Shown: piece after piece, positions 21,101 to 30,407 of the stretch
How positions within the stretch are numbered: position 1 is the stretch's first letter
Layout of the letters: each line of letters begins with the position of its first letter
Source: Sipunculus nudus
Lineage: Eukaryota > Annelida > Sipuncula > Golfingiida > Sipunculidae
DNA length: 64,000 nt
Direction of reading: 5' to 3'
NCBI GenBank assembly: GCA_026874595.1
Contig: CM049314.1
Coordinates: 34,234,229-34,298,228, forward strand
Made by a program: the position numbers and the translations under genes
The notes under the pieces: model-generated
What the model was told of the DNA's origin: nothing
Seen by the model: the letters and a program-made list of their open reading frames with translations, nothing else
Databases searched by the model: none

Positions 21101-23797
21101 AGGCAAGACTGAGATCAACTCAAGATTTATCTCAGCTGGGTCATTTAATTAATCCCCACTACCATGGCGTCTGGAAAACATCTTTAAAAGGAACCAGTTG
21201 ATGGATCCAGTTTGGGGCTCAAAGGTAAATCAAGAATAATCAAATTTGGTCCCAACTAAAAGCTGCTCAGTCCACTACACAAGTCTATAGACCTGCTTCA
21301 TGTAGATATCTTTGTGATTTAACAATACAGAAACCACAATTAAAGAAAAAGTGGCAAAGCATACTCCAGTAATGGTTTGTCAATTGACTGGTAATGACCA
21401 GTAAAGACCAATATAATTATTGACCGGTTTTAACCATTATTGACCACTAGTCTGGTCAATAAGAATAATGCCCAGTTTTTTGCCAACCCAGCATGAACAT
21501 AATGCAATTTTATATATTCTTTCAGTTCCAAAGGCTCCAGCATAATTTGAATGGCTTTAAGGTACAAAAGCAGTGCTCAACTGACATGTGTTGTGTTAAC
21601 ATTGTTTATAACAAATGTGAAATTTGTAACAACTGTTAAAGCCAGCTATTCACTACCTTTATGGCCAACTCTGTGTACACATATTAATGAAGTGTAGGTT
21701 TTTCTTGTAAAAAAGTTCTTATAACACCAGATGGCTGTACGAGCTTGTTTATCTTCACGCTAAACACTGTACATCTGCTATTGTTGACAAAAAGAAAAAT
21801 CCATGTAACCTCAAGTGGTTTGTTACAAATCGGCAAAAGCTGAAAGGCAGGGATTGCAAAATAACATTACATATTTTTAAGTCCATACCAGTCGTAAATG
21901 CCTTTTTTTCTTGGAAAATACTGGCATTTGCTGGGAAATATTAGCAATTTGAATTTTAAATGCCAGGTCATATCAGATTTTTTTTTCCCTGATTATACTT
22001 ACTCTCATTACTGGATTCTCCCTTATTAATTTCTATTTCTGTTACTTTTCATGTAAATATAAGTAAAAATACATCTTACACAATAAGGTATGGATTTATG
22101 TGCAGGGTATGTGGGGGTTAAGGGTTGTTTCCTTTTGGGAAGTTTATGCAAGTTAGATTATCATGTGGGGATATTTGCATAATAGTCGAAACTGGATTCT
22201 GAGCCTACGTTTGAATCAATGTGCATCTAAGCTACAGTGGTTTCCTCTTTAATGTGAGGAGGCCAAACTCATGGATTATATGTCAGAGTGCTTCCCTTAT
22301 CCATCCACAGCAAGGGGTAGTTTTTTTAACTTTGTGTGTTTGCTCTAAATCATGTTTAAACCCAGGAGAGTGAGGAGACCAGGGACTAGCATGAGGTAGT
22401 TAGGATATGTCATAGTAATAGAAAATTACAGCTTCTCAAAGTATTAGAAACAGGTAAAAAATGAACTTAATAGAAGGCAAAGTAGTGGAGCAATACATGT
22501 TACTTCCTGTTACTTAATTCACATTTCCCACAAGATCACCAGGCATATAAGTAGATAACACTGAACTGACTTAGTTTCTTTTTCAATGGTGATTGCTTGG
22601 GTTGTGCCTATTGTCAGGGCAAGTCTGTGTCTTTTGTTATGTAACTGATTACCAGTGGTGCTAAATTACAGAAGAGTACATCACTGCACAGTACAGCCTT
22701 AGCCTACAGTGTGATACAGGTTCCAGGCATGAGATCTACCATGAGATCCCACTAATCTACCTAGTCGTGCCTGCCCTTTAAAGAGTTTAGAAAATCTTGG
22801 TTAGACAGAGGCACATAAGTTATTGCCAAAGCATTAATCTGCTACCGTTAAGAAACACCAACTTGATAAGACTTGACATATTAATGATAGAACAAGGAAC
22901 AGTTTTATATATGCATGCAGAAATATACGGGCACCTGAGAATTTTTTCTACATACATTTATATATTGGCATCTGAAAAATTTTATATGGTTCCATGATAG
23001 GTAATTTTGGTTAAATACTGTTGAGCTTCAATCTAATTTTGCATGAAGAATGGTAAATCTTTTTCTTATTGTGCTGTTGCAAATTAATCCAATTTTATTT
23101 TGTACTGAGGATTTCTTTTTATAATATTCTAGATATCTGTAGTTTATAGTGTGTTTTAAATTATTATCAATTTATCCAAAATAATATATAGTGAATAAAG
23201 CATCATTCATACATGAAATTCACTGGAGACTTATTTGCCAGAGGGAATATTGGCCATGGTTTTTACCAACCTTGCGTTTACCTGCCCTGCCAACCCTGAC
23301 TGGCACAGTAATATTTACATATTATGATTACAGTGTGACATATCGACTGCACTAGCCGACATACAAGTGCAATGTAAAACCTAAGCAAAACCTTAATTAT
23401 ACTGAAAACTGATGCAAAATTTTAAGTGGTACCAGCTTCATGGATCCTGGGGTAACTGCTCGAGCATGGTAAATCACTAAATGGAAAAAGTCACAACTCA
23501 TTGTTGACAGCACTGGGCCAGTCTAGGGGGAGGGGGCCTGCAATTAGTCTGGCCAGCAATGAAACTATCAATTCATTCCCGTGTAATACCCTGTAGCATG
23601 CACAAATTGTTATGTTATCATAACACAATATTTTTGACCAAAGGGCGTAAACATAGCCCGAGGACTGGAATTGGCACAAGGTTATGGAGTCTCTTTTTTT
23701 ACACTCTGATGGTATCTTACCTGTCGAATTCCTGCAGAGCTACTTTTTCTTCCGCAGAGAGACTCACTGCGTCCTCGCCTACCACAGCCATCTTCAT
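6067..23797 (-). CDS. KDM6A: KDM6A/UTX-type histone H3K27 demethylase, N-terminal part (coding exons 1-5)
   Basis: UTX enzymes are nuclear Fe(II)/2-oxoglutarate JmjC demethylases that remove di- and trimethyl marks from H3K27 and work in the MLL3/4 (COMPASS-like) complexes; the N-terminal TPR repeats bind partners. Five exons join in frame (77, 67, 127, 50 and 59 nt), giving 126 codons plus two bases. The peptide carries landmarks I know from UTX: SRQFGFLKL, then LGHLHLLLEDYAKALSAYQ, then FLYGLGTVYFHFNAFQ, in the family order. Every junction has GT donor and AG acceptor, and all phases agree. The ATG at 23795-23797 follows an in-frame TAG four codons upstream, so the N-terminus is not longer unless an upstream exon exists. 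A second in-frame ATG lies two codons on. The next expected exon (WAI-AFQE region) was not found in 1-6066, so the gene runs off the left edge and the JmjC domain is not visible. Invertebrates usually have a single UTX, so UTX versus UTY is not an issue here. Confidence 0.9.
6190..6379. repeat. Tigger/pogo-like terminal fragment
   Basis: Read on the minus strand, the right edge starts CACAGTAAAATCTTGCTAAC followed by ACGACCACATGTGG, which resembles the CAGTRRAACCTCGCTAACACG ends of pogo/Tigger-type elements common in invertebrates. GACCACC-type motifs recur inside. No transposase frame is visible. Confidence 0.35.
6931..7322. repeat. hAT-like MITE with GATCGATGATC core motifs (candidate)
   Basis: The left edge reads TAGAGTTGGGAG and the right edge GATCGATCATCGTCCGAACA followed by CAACTT, a loose inverted match. 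The interior contains TCAATCGATGATC. A related sequence, AGTGTTGGGATCGATGATCG, lies at 27521. TAGNGTTGGG-type ends are known for hAT MITEs. Boundaries are approximate. Confidence 0.4.
7813..7862 (-). CDS. KDM6A: KDM6A coding exon 4 (50 nt)
   Basis: This small exon completes the alanine codon left by exon 3, encodes LSAYQKYYLLKKDHWK and ends on a codon boundary at the donor GTGAGGATT. The acceptor TTTCAG gives the expected ALSAYQ reading. A second AG eleven bases later would put a 39-nt exon in the same phase but would remove LSA, so the first AG is preferred. The 3' splice site and the first bases of the exon lie inside the terminal unit of a degenerate tandem array that continues to about 8330. 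Confidence 0.88.
7843..8330. repeat. Degenerate ~75-bp tandem array reaching into exon 4 splice site
   Basis: Six diverged units begin with variants of AGGCTGATAAGGCTGAAACC followed by ACACACAAATTGA near 7851, 7922, 7997, 8069, 8146 and 8227. The first unit is the real exon 4 acceptor region of KDM6A in reverse complement. The others therefore carry decayed copies of a 3' splice site and the first bases of the exon. Confidence 0.65.
8980..8991 (+). repeat. Poly-G tract
   Basis: A run of about 12 G following (TG)n, inside KDM6A intron 3. On the transcribed strand it is a C run. Confidence 0.9.
9223..9282. repeat. AGCTGGATGCACAATGCAATAC repeat, copy 2
   Basis: This is a second copy of the repeat at 5364-5432 and lies immediately downstream of the KDM6A exon 3 donor on the transcribed strand. 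Confidence 0.55.
9291..9417 (-). CDS. KDM6A: KDM6A coding exon 3 (first TPR helices)
   Basis: This exon has 42 codons plus one base, from AVNCLEKSLLLKQKEAEGQE to LGHLHLLLEDYAK. The acceptor is TCTACCTGCAG and the donor GTAAGACC. The LGH-LLLEDY-KA motif is diagnostic for the first TPR of UTX. The insert KEAEGQEDGDLN is somewhat longer than the matching vertebrate loop. A dispersed repeat related to 5364-5432 starts almost directly after the donor, at 9223-9282. Confidence 0.92.
10615..10628 (+). repeat. Poly-G tract
   Basis: A run of 14 G preceded by GGTGGGTTGGGGTT, giving a potential G-quadruplex on the plus strand in intron 2. Confidence 0.85.
11450..11470 (+). repeat. Poly-G followed by (GA)n
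   Basis: GGGGTGGGGT leads into about 13 G and then GAGAGAGAG. Confidence 0.85.
11560..13570. repeat. Three diverged copies of a ~500-700 bp repeat ending in a GGAC array
   Basis: Copies start near 11560, 12140 and 12740. Shared blocks include CAACAAGAGCCTCCAAA, TTTTCAAATTTCAGATTTT, TGCCATGG and GGCAAAATTTAAGGTA. The junction near 12735 passes directly from the end of copy two (GACATCTAAAATTATACC) to the head of copy three. Only the last copy keeps the full tail: a (GGAC)n/(AGAC)n array at 13469-13516, then GACCACGACTATAGCTCAG and TCAGCTGAGCTAAAAA. Confidence 0.7.
13469..13516 (+). repeat. (GGAC)n / (GACA)n microsatellite
   Basis: Tandem GGAC and AGAC tetramers in the 3' tail of the preceding repeat copy. 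Such tails are a recurring feature of the dispersed repeats in this window. Confidence 0.85.
13679..14044. mobile_element. Foldback element with GGCTTGACATT ends and ACTTGCC boxes
   Basis: Left end GGCTTGACATTTAGAGTAAC, right end GTCAATGTCGATCCCTGACA, which are approximately inverted. Internal motifs CTGCCCAGGACAAGTAAAAG and TACTTGCCAGACTGGGCAA are themselves near-palindromic. It belongs with 5947-6050 and 19527-19795. Confidence 0.55.
15012..15360 (+). repeat. ~128-bp tandem repeat, three units
   Basis: GGCACCACCAGTCTTGTATA recurs at 15029 and 15157, and a diverged form GGCGACACCTGTCTTGT at 15284. The spacings are 128 and 127 bp. Each unit includes TCAGRCTGATATATCAAA. Confidence 0.8.
15400..16060 (+). 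repeat. CTGCACTGAGTGAACT tandem/dispersed repeat block
   Basis: The motifs CACTGAGTGAACTC, GACCTGTTGC, CAGTTGGCAGTCTGCC and AAGCTATAAATAGAT recur several times with variable spacing, pointing to an old and rearranged tandem array. Confidence 0.65.
15818..15908 (+). repeat. ~24-bp minisatellite CCCATGAGGTGATCACATG
   Basis: Four units of CCCATGARRTGATCACATG and variants follow one another. Each unit contains the palindrome TGATCA. Confidence 0.8.
16470..18760 (+). repeat. Multicopy dispersed repeat family, four partial copies
   Basis: Blocks starting GGTCAATGYAGGTGGCACCA occur near 16480, 16926 and 18260. They are followed by TATGACTYATGTGACCA, then TTCAACTTCCTGTAACTC, then CATTCGAACAAACTTGAGA. 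A partial copy spans about 17700-18040. Complete copies end in CATCACATTAGCTCACAGGT (17344) or CATCGCATAAGCTCACAGGT (18731). The order and spacing are conserved, so these are copies of one element rather than simple sequence. Confidence 0.7.
18930..18963 (+). repeat. (GA)n purine tract
   Basis: An imperfect GAGAGAGAAGGAGAGAGAGA run in KDM6A intron 2. Confidence 0.8.
19527..19795. mobile_element. Foldback element with GGCTCGACATTAAC ends
   Basis: It begins GGCTCGACATTAACTTTTGA. Its other end, read on the minus strand, is CCAGGGCCCAATATTTACAG followed by TTAACTGCTTGCC. TTACTTGCCCTAC and CAGTCAGGCAAGTA boxes repeat inside. Same family as 13679-14044. Confidence 0.55.
20042..20108 (-). CDS. KDM6A: KDM6A coding exon 2
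   Basis: This 67-nt exon begins by completing the serine codon, then encodes RQFGFLKLQNPEESNKKALL and VK, and ends on a codon boundary. The acceptor is CTCTTGACAG and the donor GTAAGCTCAA on the minus strand. It corresponds to the vertebrate segment SRLFGF...TKALL that precedes the first TPR. Confidence 0.88.
20109..23720 (-). other. KDM6A intron 1, mostly unique
   Basis: This 3.6-kb intron has fewer recognisable repeats than intron 2. I see no additional exon and no recognisable protein homology in its short open frames. Confidence 0.6.
23721..23797 (-). CDS. KDM6A: KDM6A coding exon 1
   Basis: This exon encodes MKMAVVGEDAV... through EEKVALQEFD and ends two bases into a serine codon. The donor reads GTAAGATACC on the minus strand. 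The leader is acidic and short compared with the alanine-rich vertebrate N-terminus. The AEEKVALQEFDSR stretch matches the SAEEREAL-LDSR region of vertebrate UTX. The upstream in-frame stop occupies 23810-23812. Confidence 0.88.
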
Positions 23798-24010
23798 GAG
23801 TAGAACTTTCTAACAAACCCTAAATACATTTGCTGAATGCAAATTCAGCCCAAGATCTGCAGGTTTGTATCCACAGTGGCAAGATTTTAGGAGGGCTGGT
23901 CAGTGGGCGACATTAGAGGCTGCTGGTAGCCATGTCACCGCGACCTAAATATCGACCAATCACAGCCGAGCAGGAGTTCTGGGCATTTAAACTTGGAAAG
24001 GGAATTTGGA
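23798..24010 (-). promoter_or_regulatory. Putative KDM6A 5' UTR and core promoter region
   Basis: The sequence just upstream of the ATG is richer in G+C than its surroundings and has no repeat I can recognise. A CCAAT motif (ACCAATCAC on the plus strand) sits at 23956-23960, about 160 bp from the ATG. I see no TATA box. This is typical of a housekeeping chromatin gene, but the start site is inferred only from position. Confidence 0.4.
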
Positions 24011-24189
24011 AATTAGACGGCCCCTCCCAAGACCCGATCCTGGAAACCATTCTGGTCCTTTGGCTGCTGAATTGAATAATTTTGCTCTACTTTCGGTAAT
24101 AAAGTAGATGTTTTTTAGTATGGATTTAGGAAATAGACGGTTTATGTGATAAAACAGAGATACTGCTTTATTCCACCGACGCTATAAAC

Positions 24190-24930
24190 ACAGGACCCTC
24201 AAACAATTAAGGTAAACATGACTGTCGTCAGATGGCGCTCTATGACGGTAAGCCAAGCGGGGAGAGTCGGGCCGCTGCACGATGACATTTACGTTAAAAG
24301 CTTGAGAACTTTGGTCGTATAATCGACAATACATATTTTATATATACAATGTTATGTGTATCTATTCAAAATAAACCTTCTTTCAAACACTGTACTACTT
24401 TTTTATTCTTATCCCACGAACAATAAGCCTTTGAATTAATACGTATGAGCATAGTTATATATATGCGTACACTGTGTTAATCAGGTTTATTTGTAATTTG
24501 TACCTTAAATTGTATTGTTTTAACTTTATTCTGAACAATAAATGAATAATACTGTATCCCCAACTGACCATAATTATCAGCGCTGATCAGCTCACTCCGA
24601 AGTAGTTTTTAGTTAGTATTCCGATATTTAGTGTTCATGTTAGACGCTAATCTGCGAAATTGTCTTTCCTGGCTTAACCGTCTTTATATTTTGTAACCTA
24701 TATGTTTTTTTTATTACAAGCCACACAATTGTTTGTTTTTCAGAGATGCGTTGCTCATTTTTGCAAACAGCCAAACTGGCATCATGGCAAGTGGTCACCT
24801 GTGGCTACGACCTCAAAATCATGCCAGTGAAATCGAACCGCAAGTCGCACGTTATCACGGATATAGAAAAAAACTTTTATACGGAAGAAGTTACTACCTC
24901 CCCCTCCCCCCTCCCCCATGCCGTAATAGC
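24190..24930 (+). other. Possible divergent transcript opposite KDM6A (weak)
   Basis: A consensus donor (GACG|GTAAGCC) ends a candidate exon at 24237, and a good acceptor (GTTTTTCAG) lies at 24734-24742. Together they would form a spliced plus-strand transcript starting about 400 bp from the KDM6A ATG. The joined frame from the ATG at 24208 gives only 38 codons and I recognise nothing in it, so a non-coding promoter-divergent RNA is as likely as a small protein. Confidence 0.2.
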
Positions 24931-26640
24931 GTATTAAGATTGCGATTTTATGGCAGTAGCCTTAGTCGTAATGCTTAGGATTACAAATTTCATTGATAAA
25001 ATAAAACTGCATTTTTTTATAGGCCCTGCTTCCGCAGTTGCAGTGAATGCGCAAACTAGTTGTTTTCATATATAGGTTAATTTGGTTAATGATGCAAAGT
25101 TCAGGTCTTAAGAAAGGTTTAATTCATGATTCATATGGTCTACTTCTAATATATATTTTTTTAGTATCTTTATAGGGTTATTCTTGAAGATAACTTGCCT
25201 AGTAAAAACGAATGAAACCGAAATCTATGCAATTATAAAGAAAGAAACTGAACTTTACACCTCACGCATGTCGCTTAATAATGACTTTTTATACTTCAAA
25301 CAAGTGCATTAGGAATGGTTCAGGGCCCTGTGCTGTGGGTGCTATATTCCTGCAAAAGCATTTTCTGGCTTAGTCTCGAAATATTCCTGGCTTGCAAAGA
25401 TTTTAGCAGCCATGCAACAAATGTCACAGACATCTATTTTTTATCAAACGTGTTGGCCCCTGACCGAAAAGTGTATCATTCATGTTATATTACTATATGA
25501 CGGTGCAACATCAGAAAGAAATGTATTTTGGGAAGTTTGGGAAGTCTATGCAATGAATTGCCGATAGAAAAGAGTTGTTACTTATATAACCTTGATAATG
25601 AAGATTTTTTTTTCCTTTCTTTACTTGGTAAAGATTTCGACACTGATGATCCTAGGTCATAATGGGAGCATCATTTCATGTACTTATACCATGCAGCGAA
25701 TTTAGCTGGAGACTTCAATCTTATATCATATCTCTTTTTGATTACTCAAATTCACTTATTAACTTATTATTGTGATATAGGTTGACAAGAAAAGTATTAT
25801 ATATAGTACAAGTGACAGATTGCGATGAATTAATACACAGTTTAATCAACCACATATTTGGCTAAATATGTAAATTATTGGTTTCCAGTTAAATATATGT
25901 AATTTCATCTTTTTTATAATCATGGACTATTTGTATTTTCTTGCATTTGATTGTGATATGATATGATGTATAAATATCTTTATTTTATGGAGGAAATAAA
26001 GACTTGATTAACAGGTCCGAGTTCATTTACAGATAAGAGCCATATCCCTTTGTCTGGATGGTATCGCCGCCTAGCGAGGTCTCCACTAATTACCGGGGCA
26101 GTGTTCGATATATTACCCTGGTGAACCATCACTGCGTCTCTTGCATTTTTTTTTTAAACTAAACCAAAGGGGTGTTTGGCCTGTGGGTGTTTGATCTTGG
26201 AAAAAAAACCTCCTATTCTTGAGATTTGAAATGATACCAAGATACCGGCTTTGGTTTTTATTAGCCACGGAGCGGGATACTCGACGAACTAAAAAAGCCA
26301 AATGTGTCCCGGTTACATTTACATGTATGTACGCTTTCGCCTTCCCTGTGTATACGCAGGGGACAAAAGAGGTTTTAAAACGGGGGAGGGGGGGGGGGGG
26401 TATAGAGCGAGGCCCTCGATCCCAAACACAGCAGAGGCGAGGCAGTTAGACCAAAGGGGTAAGTAGAATAGGCGGCGGGTAAAAAAATGCAGAAAACGTA
26501 AATACATGAAAAAAAAACAGTATTTTGACAACCCTTTGCTGTATATAATTTTCAGTTGAGTGTGTATATTGGTATTTTTAGGTTGAAAAAGGGGCGAACT
26601 TTACACCCGCCCGAGGTAAAAGCATATTCCGTCCACAAAT
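24931..26640. other. Intergenic, no feature recognised
   Basis: AT-rich and apparently unique sequence. It contains short open frames without recognisable similarity and a poly-G run at 26388-26400. Confidence 0.5.
26388..26400 (+). repeat. Poly-G tract
   Basis: Thirteen G after CGGGGGA. Confidence 0.85.
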
Positions 26641-26644
26641 TCTA

Positions 26645-26824
26645 GAATTGTTATTTGTTGGGGGTTATTACGCAAAAAAAAAAACTTATAAAGCCGTTTC
26701 TACTATATAAAACATGCACACAGGTCTATATGTCTTTTATTACATAAGAAGACCTGTGTACAATTGAAACGGCTTTATAATTATATGTTGTTTTCTTGCG
26801 AAATAACCGCACAAATAGCAATTC
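26645..26824. repeat. Long inverted repeat, arms 75-83 bp with ~22-bp spacer
   Basis: The left arm (26645-26727) contains ATTTGTTGGGGGTTATTACG, TTATAAAGCCGTTTC and ACACAGGTCT. The right arm (26750-26824) reads AGACCTGTGT, GAAACGGCTTTATAA and GCGAAATAACCGCACAAAT. The arms are imperfectly matched, so this is an aged foldback element or hairpin that could fold in RNA. Confidence 0.75.
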
Positions 26825-26984
26825 CTGCAACTGTGTTCCGTTTCAATCGTTTAAATACAGGCATTCGCCATACAATATGCGAAATTAGGCGAACAACGCT
26901 TGGTACTCGTAAATAACAAATGGACATCCCTAATGTATTTTATAATGTGTTTTACATGTATGTAGTATTAATGACATCATTTGA

Positions 26985-27215
26985 GGATGAAGACGCGGTC
27001 ATCCACAAAGCGTTCCTCCGGTTTCTACTTCGCAGATACGGGTCTTTTGGCCACCAAATTATCTCCGAAGATGAATTCCAACCAGAGATTGTCCTAGGAG
27101 TACATTCCTGTTGTATCCGTTTCTTTATCAAACCCTGGCCTCGCAAATTGGGACGCACCCTTGTAGTAAAGGCGCTGGTCAGGAATCCTAAAGCCTTTAC
27201 GACCCAGAACTCACA
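26985..27215 (-). pseudogene. Possible GNAT-type acetyltransferase relic
   Basis: On the minus strand one frame reads GFLTSAFTTRVRPNLRGQGL followed by IKKRIQQE, which resembles the acetyl-CoA binding loop of GNAT acetyltransferases (RGxG context). After a frame change the other frame reads LWLEFIFGDNLVAKRP. Stops and frame changes interrupt both. It reminded me of the histidine N-acetyltransferase/NAT16-like genes that are expanded in molluscs, but the match is short and from memory. The last GNAT glycine/alanine is replaced by isoleucine. Confidence 0.2.
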
Positions 27216-27520
27216 ACGGTCCCAAGTCCAGTGCCCTAACTAAAACGCTTGCATGTTTACACGATTGTAATGTATTGAGGATGCCAGGTGGTTATTGGAA
27301 ACGACTTCAGACTCAGCAATTACAGCTCCTGAATTACGTGATTGTCGGATTAATACATGCATAGACCTCAGCTCTGCAGTCATTAACATCCGTCTGTTGG
27401 CTATAAGGCCTTTATGTATAGAAATCATTTTGCACACGGCACGTCATTTCCACGCAATGATATTAGCTTGTGGTTGGTGGTCAATCTCATTAATTTATTA
27501 CTTATAATGACATTATATTT

Positions 27521-27612
27521 AGTGTTGGGATCGATGATCGATTATAATCGATGATTGGTGCAGATGATGCGATGATCGATCTTTCATTGCCATAATCGAT
27601 TACAGTTTTTTA
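27521..27612. repeat. AGTGTTGGGATCGATGATCG hAT-like repeat fragment
   Basis: Contains the TAGTGTTGGGA-type terminus and tandem ATCGATTATAATCGATGAT palindromes. Related to 6931-7322. Confidence 0.45.
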
Positions 27613-27981
27613 CAAAGGTTTTACAACCAGACCCAGAAATCCTTGTTATACAAAGCAGCGGTCACAAGAGAAGAGATCTTGAACGAATGTAGTTTACAAC
27701 CGCTGCTTGACGAGTGTAGAAGGCAGTAGACGCCAATTTAGGTCTGAAAAAAATTAATTCTTACTGTTATTTATAACCAATGATTATCCCATAAGATAAA
27801 AGTATGAATAGATAAAATGAATATTGGATAATGACAAGTAGGCAAATGATGCATAAACACGCAACGTCGTGGGTCACTTCAAAATGCTAGAAATGCAGTT
27901 GGTGTGAGCCCGGTGTGTCTTCTACTATGTAGGTATGAAACACCATACACAAGTATATACTGACTTTTCATAGAAGAAGTT

Positions 27982-27985
<4 letters not shown>

Positions 27986-28058
<73 letters not shown>
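27986..28058. repeat. (AT)n microsatellite, ~73 bp
   Basis: An uninterrupted AT dinucleotide run. Confidence 0.97.
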
Positions 28059-28061
<3 letters not shown>

Positions 28062-28796
28062 CTTAAACTATTAATATGCTACAAATCATATTCATTGTTA
28101 TGATATGTACCGGCTTAAGAGTATAGTCTATGGACTTCTTTGTACTAATTTCAATTTAATCATTTATTTTAATAATTTAATAAAAATACCGATGGACAGA
28201 CGAACATTGGTGAAAACATAACCTTCGTCATTCAACTGTGAGGTAATAAGGTATGTGTCGCGACACCAGGGTCCCCGTATGATTGATTAAGAACGTGACA
28301 TCATACGACAATGGTAATCACATATAAGAATTCACAATCACAATAACGTAATGCACAACAGGATAGCTGCCAACGCGTGGATCTTCCCTTGCCAAGAAAC
28401 CTCGCCTGATAGTAAGACGGCTTAATTCCAGTGGACCGTGACACGCTTGCACCGTATTAAGTGTAGTATACATAGATATACATACAAGCGTAACAGAAGT
28501 ACCTGACCTTAAATGAAGCAGCGGCGACAAAGCACACTGTACCTATAAATACTGCCTGCCAAGTTGTGCAGCGTGAGCCCAGGTGACATCAGTCTGTATT
28601 CTGTAGTATGACACAGCGTTTGTCGCACAAGTACACTTATATAGAGTATTTTTTTCTATGTGGGAACTTACACTTCTGGTAAACTGCGGACGGCAGCAGG
28701 ATTGGCATTCGGTGCTCAACGCACACCTGTGACTGGTCCGGCATCGGTAATAAGGTAAGACGCTGCATAAAGAGTGAATACGGAGATATAAACATG

Positions 28797-29270
28797 ATAA
28801 ACACAGCCCACCGGGATAAACTAAGAAAAAACACAGGGATAAACAGACAGACACAAAGGCAGGGATAGACAGACAGACAAACAACGCATGGGTAACAGAC
28901 AGACACAACGCACTGATAAACAGACACACATTGCATGGATAAACAGAGATACACATAGCACATGAATAAAAAGAAATACACAATGCAGTGATAATCAGAC
29001 AGACACAATATGGAGATAAGGAGGACGTCAGGTAACACAGGTATGCAACAGATAGATACACAAGAATAAACAGTCAGATATACCGATAAGGATGGACAGT
29101 CAGACATCCAGTACAGGGATAAGCAGACAAAACAGGGGGGGGGGGGGGCAGATATAGACCCTCAACACAGGTGTAACCGAAAAAACACACACAGGGATAA
29201 ACAGACAGGCAGACCACTAATAAACAAAGAGACACATATCAACAGACAGACGCACAACACAGGAACGGAA
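28797..29270 (+). repeat. Degenerate ACAGACA/GGGATAAACAG minisatellite
   Basis: Units of roughly 27-31 bp built on GGGATAAACAGACAGACACA follow each other with heavy drift across about 470 bp. On the minus strand this creates open frames of 172 and 156 codons rich in C, S, L and V. Those peptides only reflect the repeat, so I do not call genes. Confidence 0.75.
29135..29148 (+). repeat. Poly-G tract
   Basis: Fourteen G inside the degenerate minisatellite. Confidence 0.9.
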
Positions 29271-29730
29271 CACATTGTAGCAAAATAGTGCATGGTCCGT
29301 GAGAGTTGGTTAGGTTCAGTGGGCTAGATGTTTAAATCACCTCTAGACTCCAATAACCTTGTTGTGTCAGAGATAATTACTTCCTTGTCATAACTCTTGA
29401 TCACCCAATCAGGTCCTTTCCGTTGTTAACCGTATTAATCTTAATCAGCAAGTCTAAACTAAACCGATTATATCCTGGTTACGAAGTTATTGGCTCCGGA
29501 GAACCGGCTTCTCAGGTGAAGTCTTCATACAACACTCGAGTCTGTTAGGCAAGTTTAGTTGATATATTAAAAAATGATTTATGTGTTTGTCGTTGGTTAA
29601 TGAGCCTGCTTGTGGAGATGATATTAATGTTTCCGAGTTAATAACTGTTATAACGTGGAACTACTTTTACTAATGACGACTTTAAAAATCATCCAAATGA
29701 GCTGTTATTTCTTTCATTTACATCATAATA

Positions 29731-29900
29731 TAGTACAAGACCGCCGTTTATCCGAACACCGTTTATTCGAAAATGAAACACGAGAACCGAATATTTGCTC
29801 TTTTATCCGATACCCCCAACAATGACAGAATATCCGAAAAGCTGGTATGAAAGATTTATCACAGATGGACACAGGGTAAAATAATACATAATGGTGATAA
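29731..29900. repeat. Pogo/Tigger-like fragment (GTTTATCCGAACACC)
   Basis: CCGCCGTTTATCCGAACACC followed by GTTTATTCGAAAATG resembles the ends of pogo-type MITEs and their relics. Only one end is seen. Confidence 0.3.
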
Positions 29901-30250
29901 ATTTTGTGCACTGTGATAGGTAGTAGGTTGAAAAAAATCAGCCTTAAAGTCTGTACAGTTGTCTTCAGCTCGCCTTTATTTAGGCAGTCGAGGAAAAGGC
30001 TATTAAGAAAACCATTTACATGTGCAGGGCCGTAATTGTTGAAATAACAGTAATAATAATTTTAAAATGAAGCCATTTTTAAATGATTATTAACCGATGT
30101 GTTGCATTTTTTGTTTAAAAAAATTCAAACTTTCAATTTATTTCTGAGTTCTCCAAGTCCTTTATTTTTCCTTGGTAACGGCATGTCACTTGGGTTGTCA
30201 TGGTGGCTACGAATCACATGAATTTTAGATACGATACCGATTGATTCTGT

Positions 30251-30265
30251 CCCCCCCCCCCCCCT
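30251..30265 (+). repeat. Poly-C tract
   Basis: A run of 15 C. Confidence 0.9.
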
Positions 30266-30407
30266 AGGCTATTCAGCAATAATCTTCATGTAATTCACAT
30301 GACATATACAGGTGAATTTATGGGAAACATAAAACATGGTGACGTCATTGCCAAATCTGATTAATCGCGGCATGTGAAGAATCTGGCCCTTTCACTAAAA
30401 CTGTATT

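Noticed and set aside
28543-29107. Long minus-strand open frames of 172 and 156 codons, rich in Cys, Ser and Leu
   Set aside because: They lie over a degenerate ACAGACA minisatellite; the two overlapping frames are both open and the peptides only echo the repeat.
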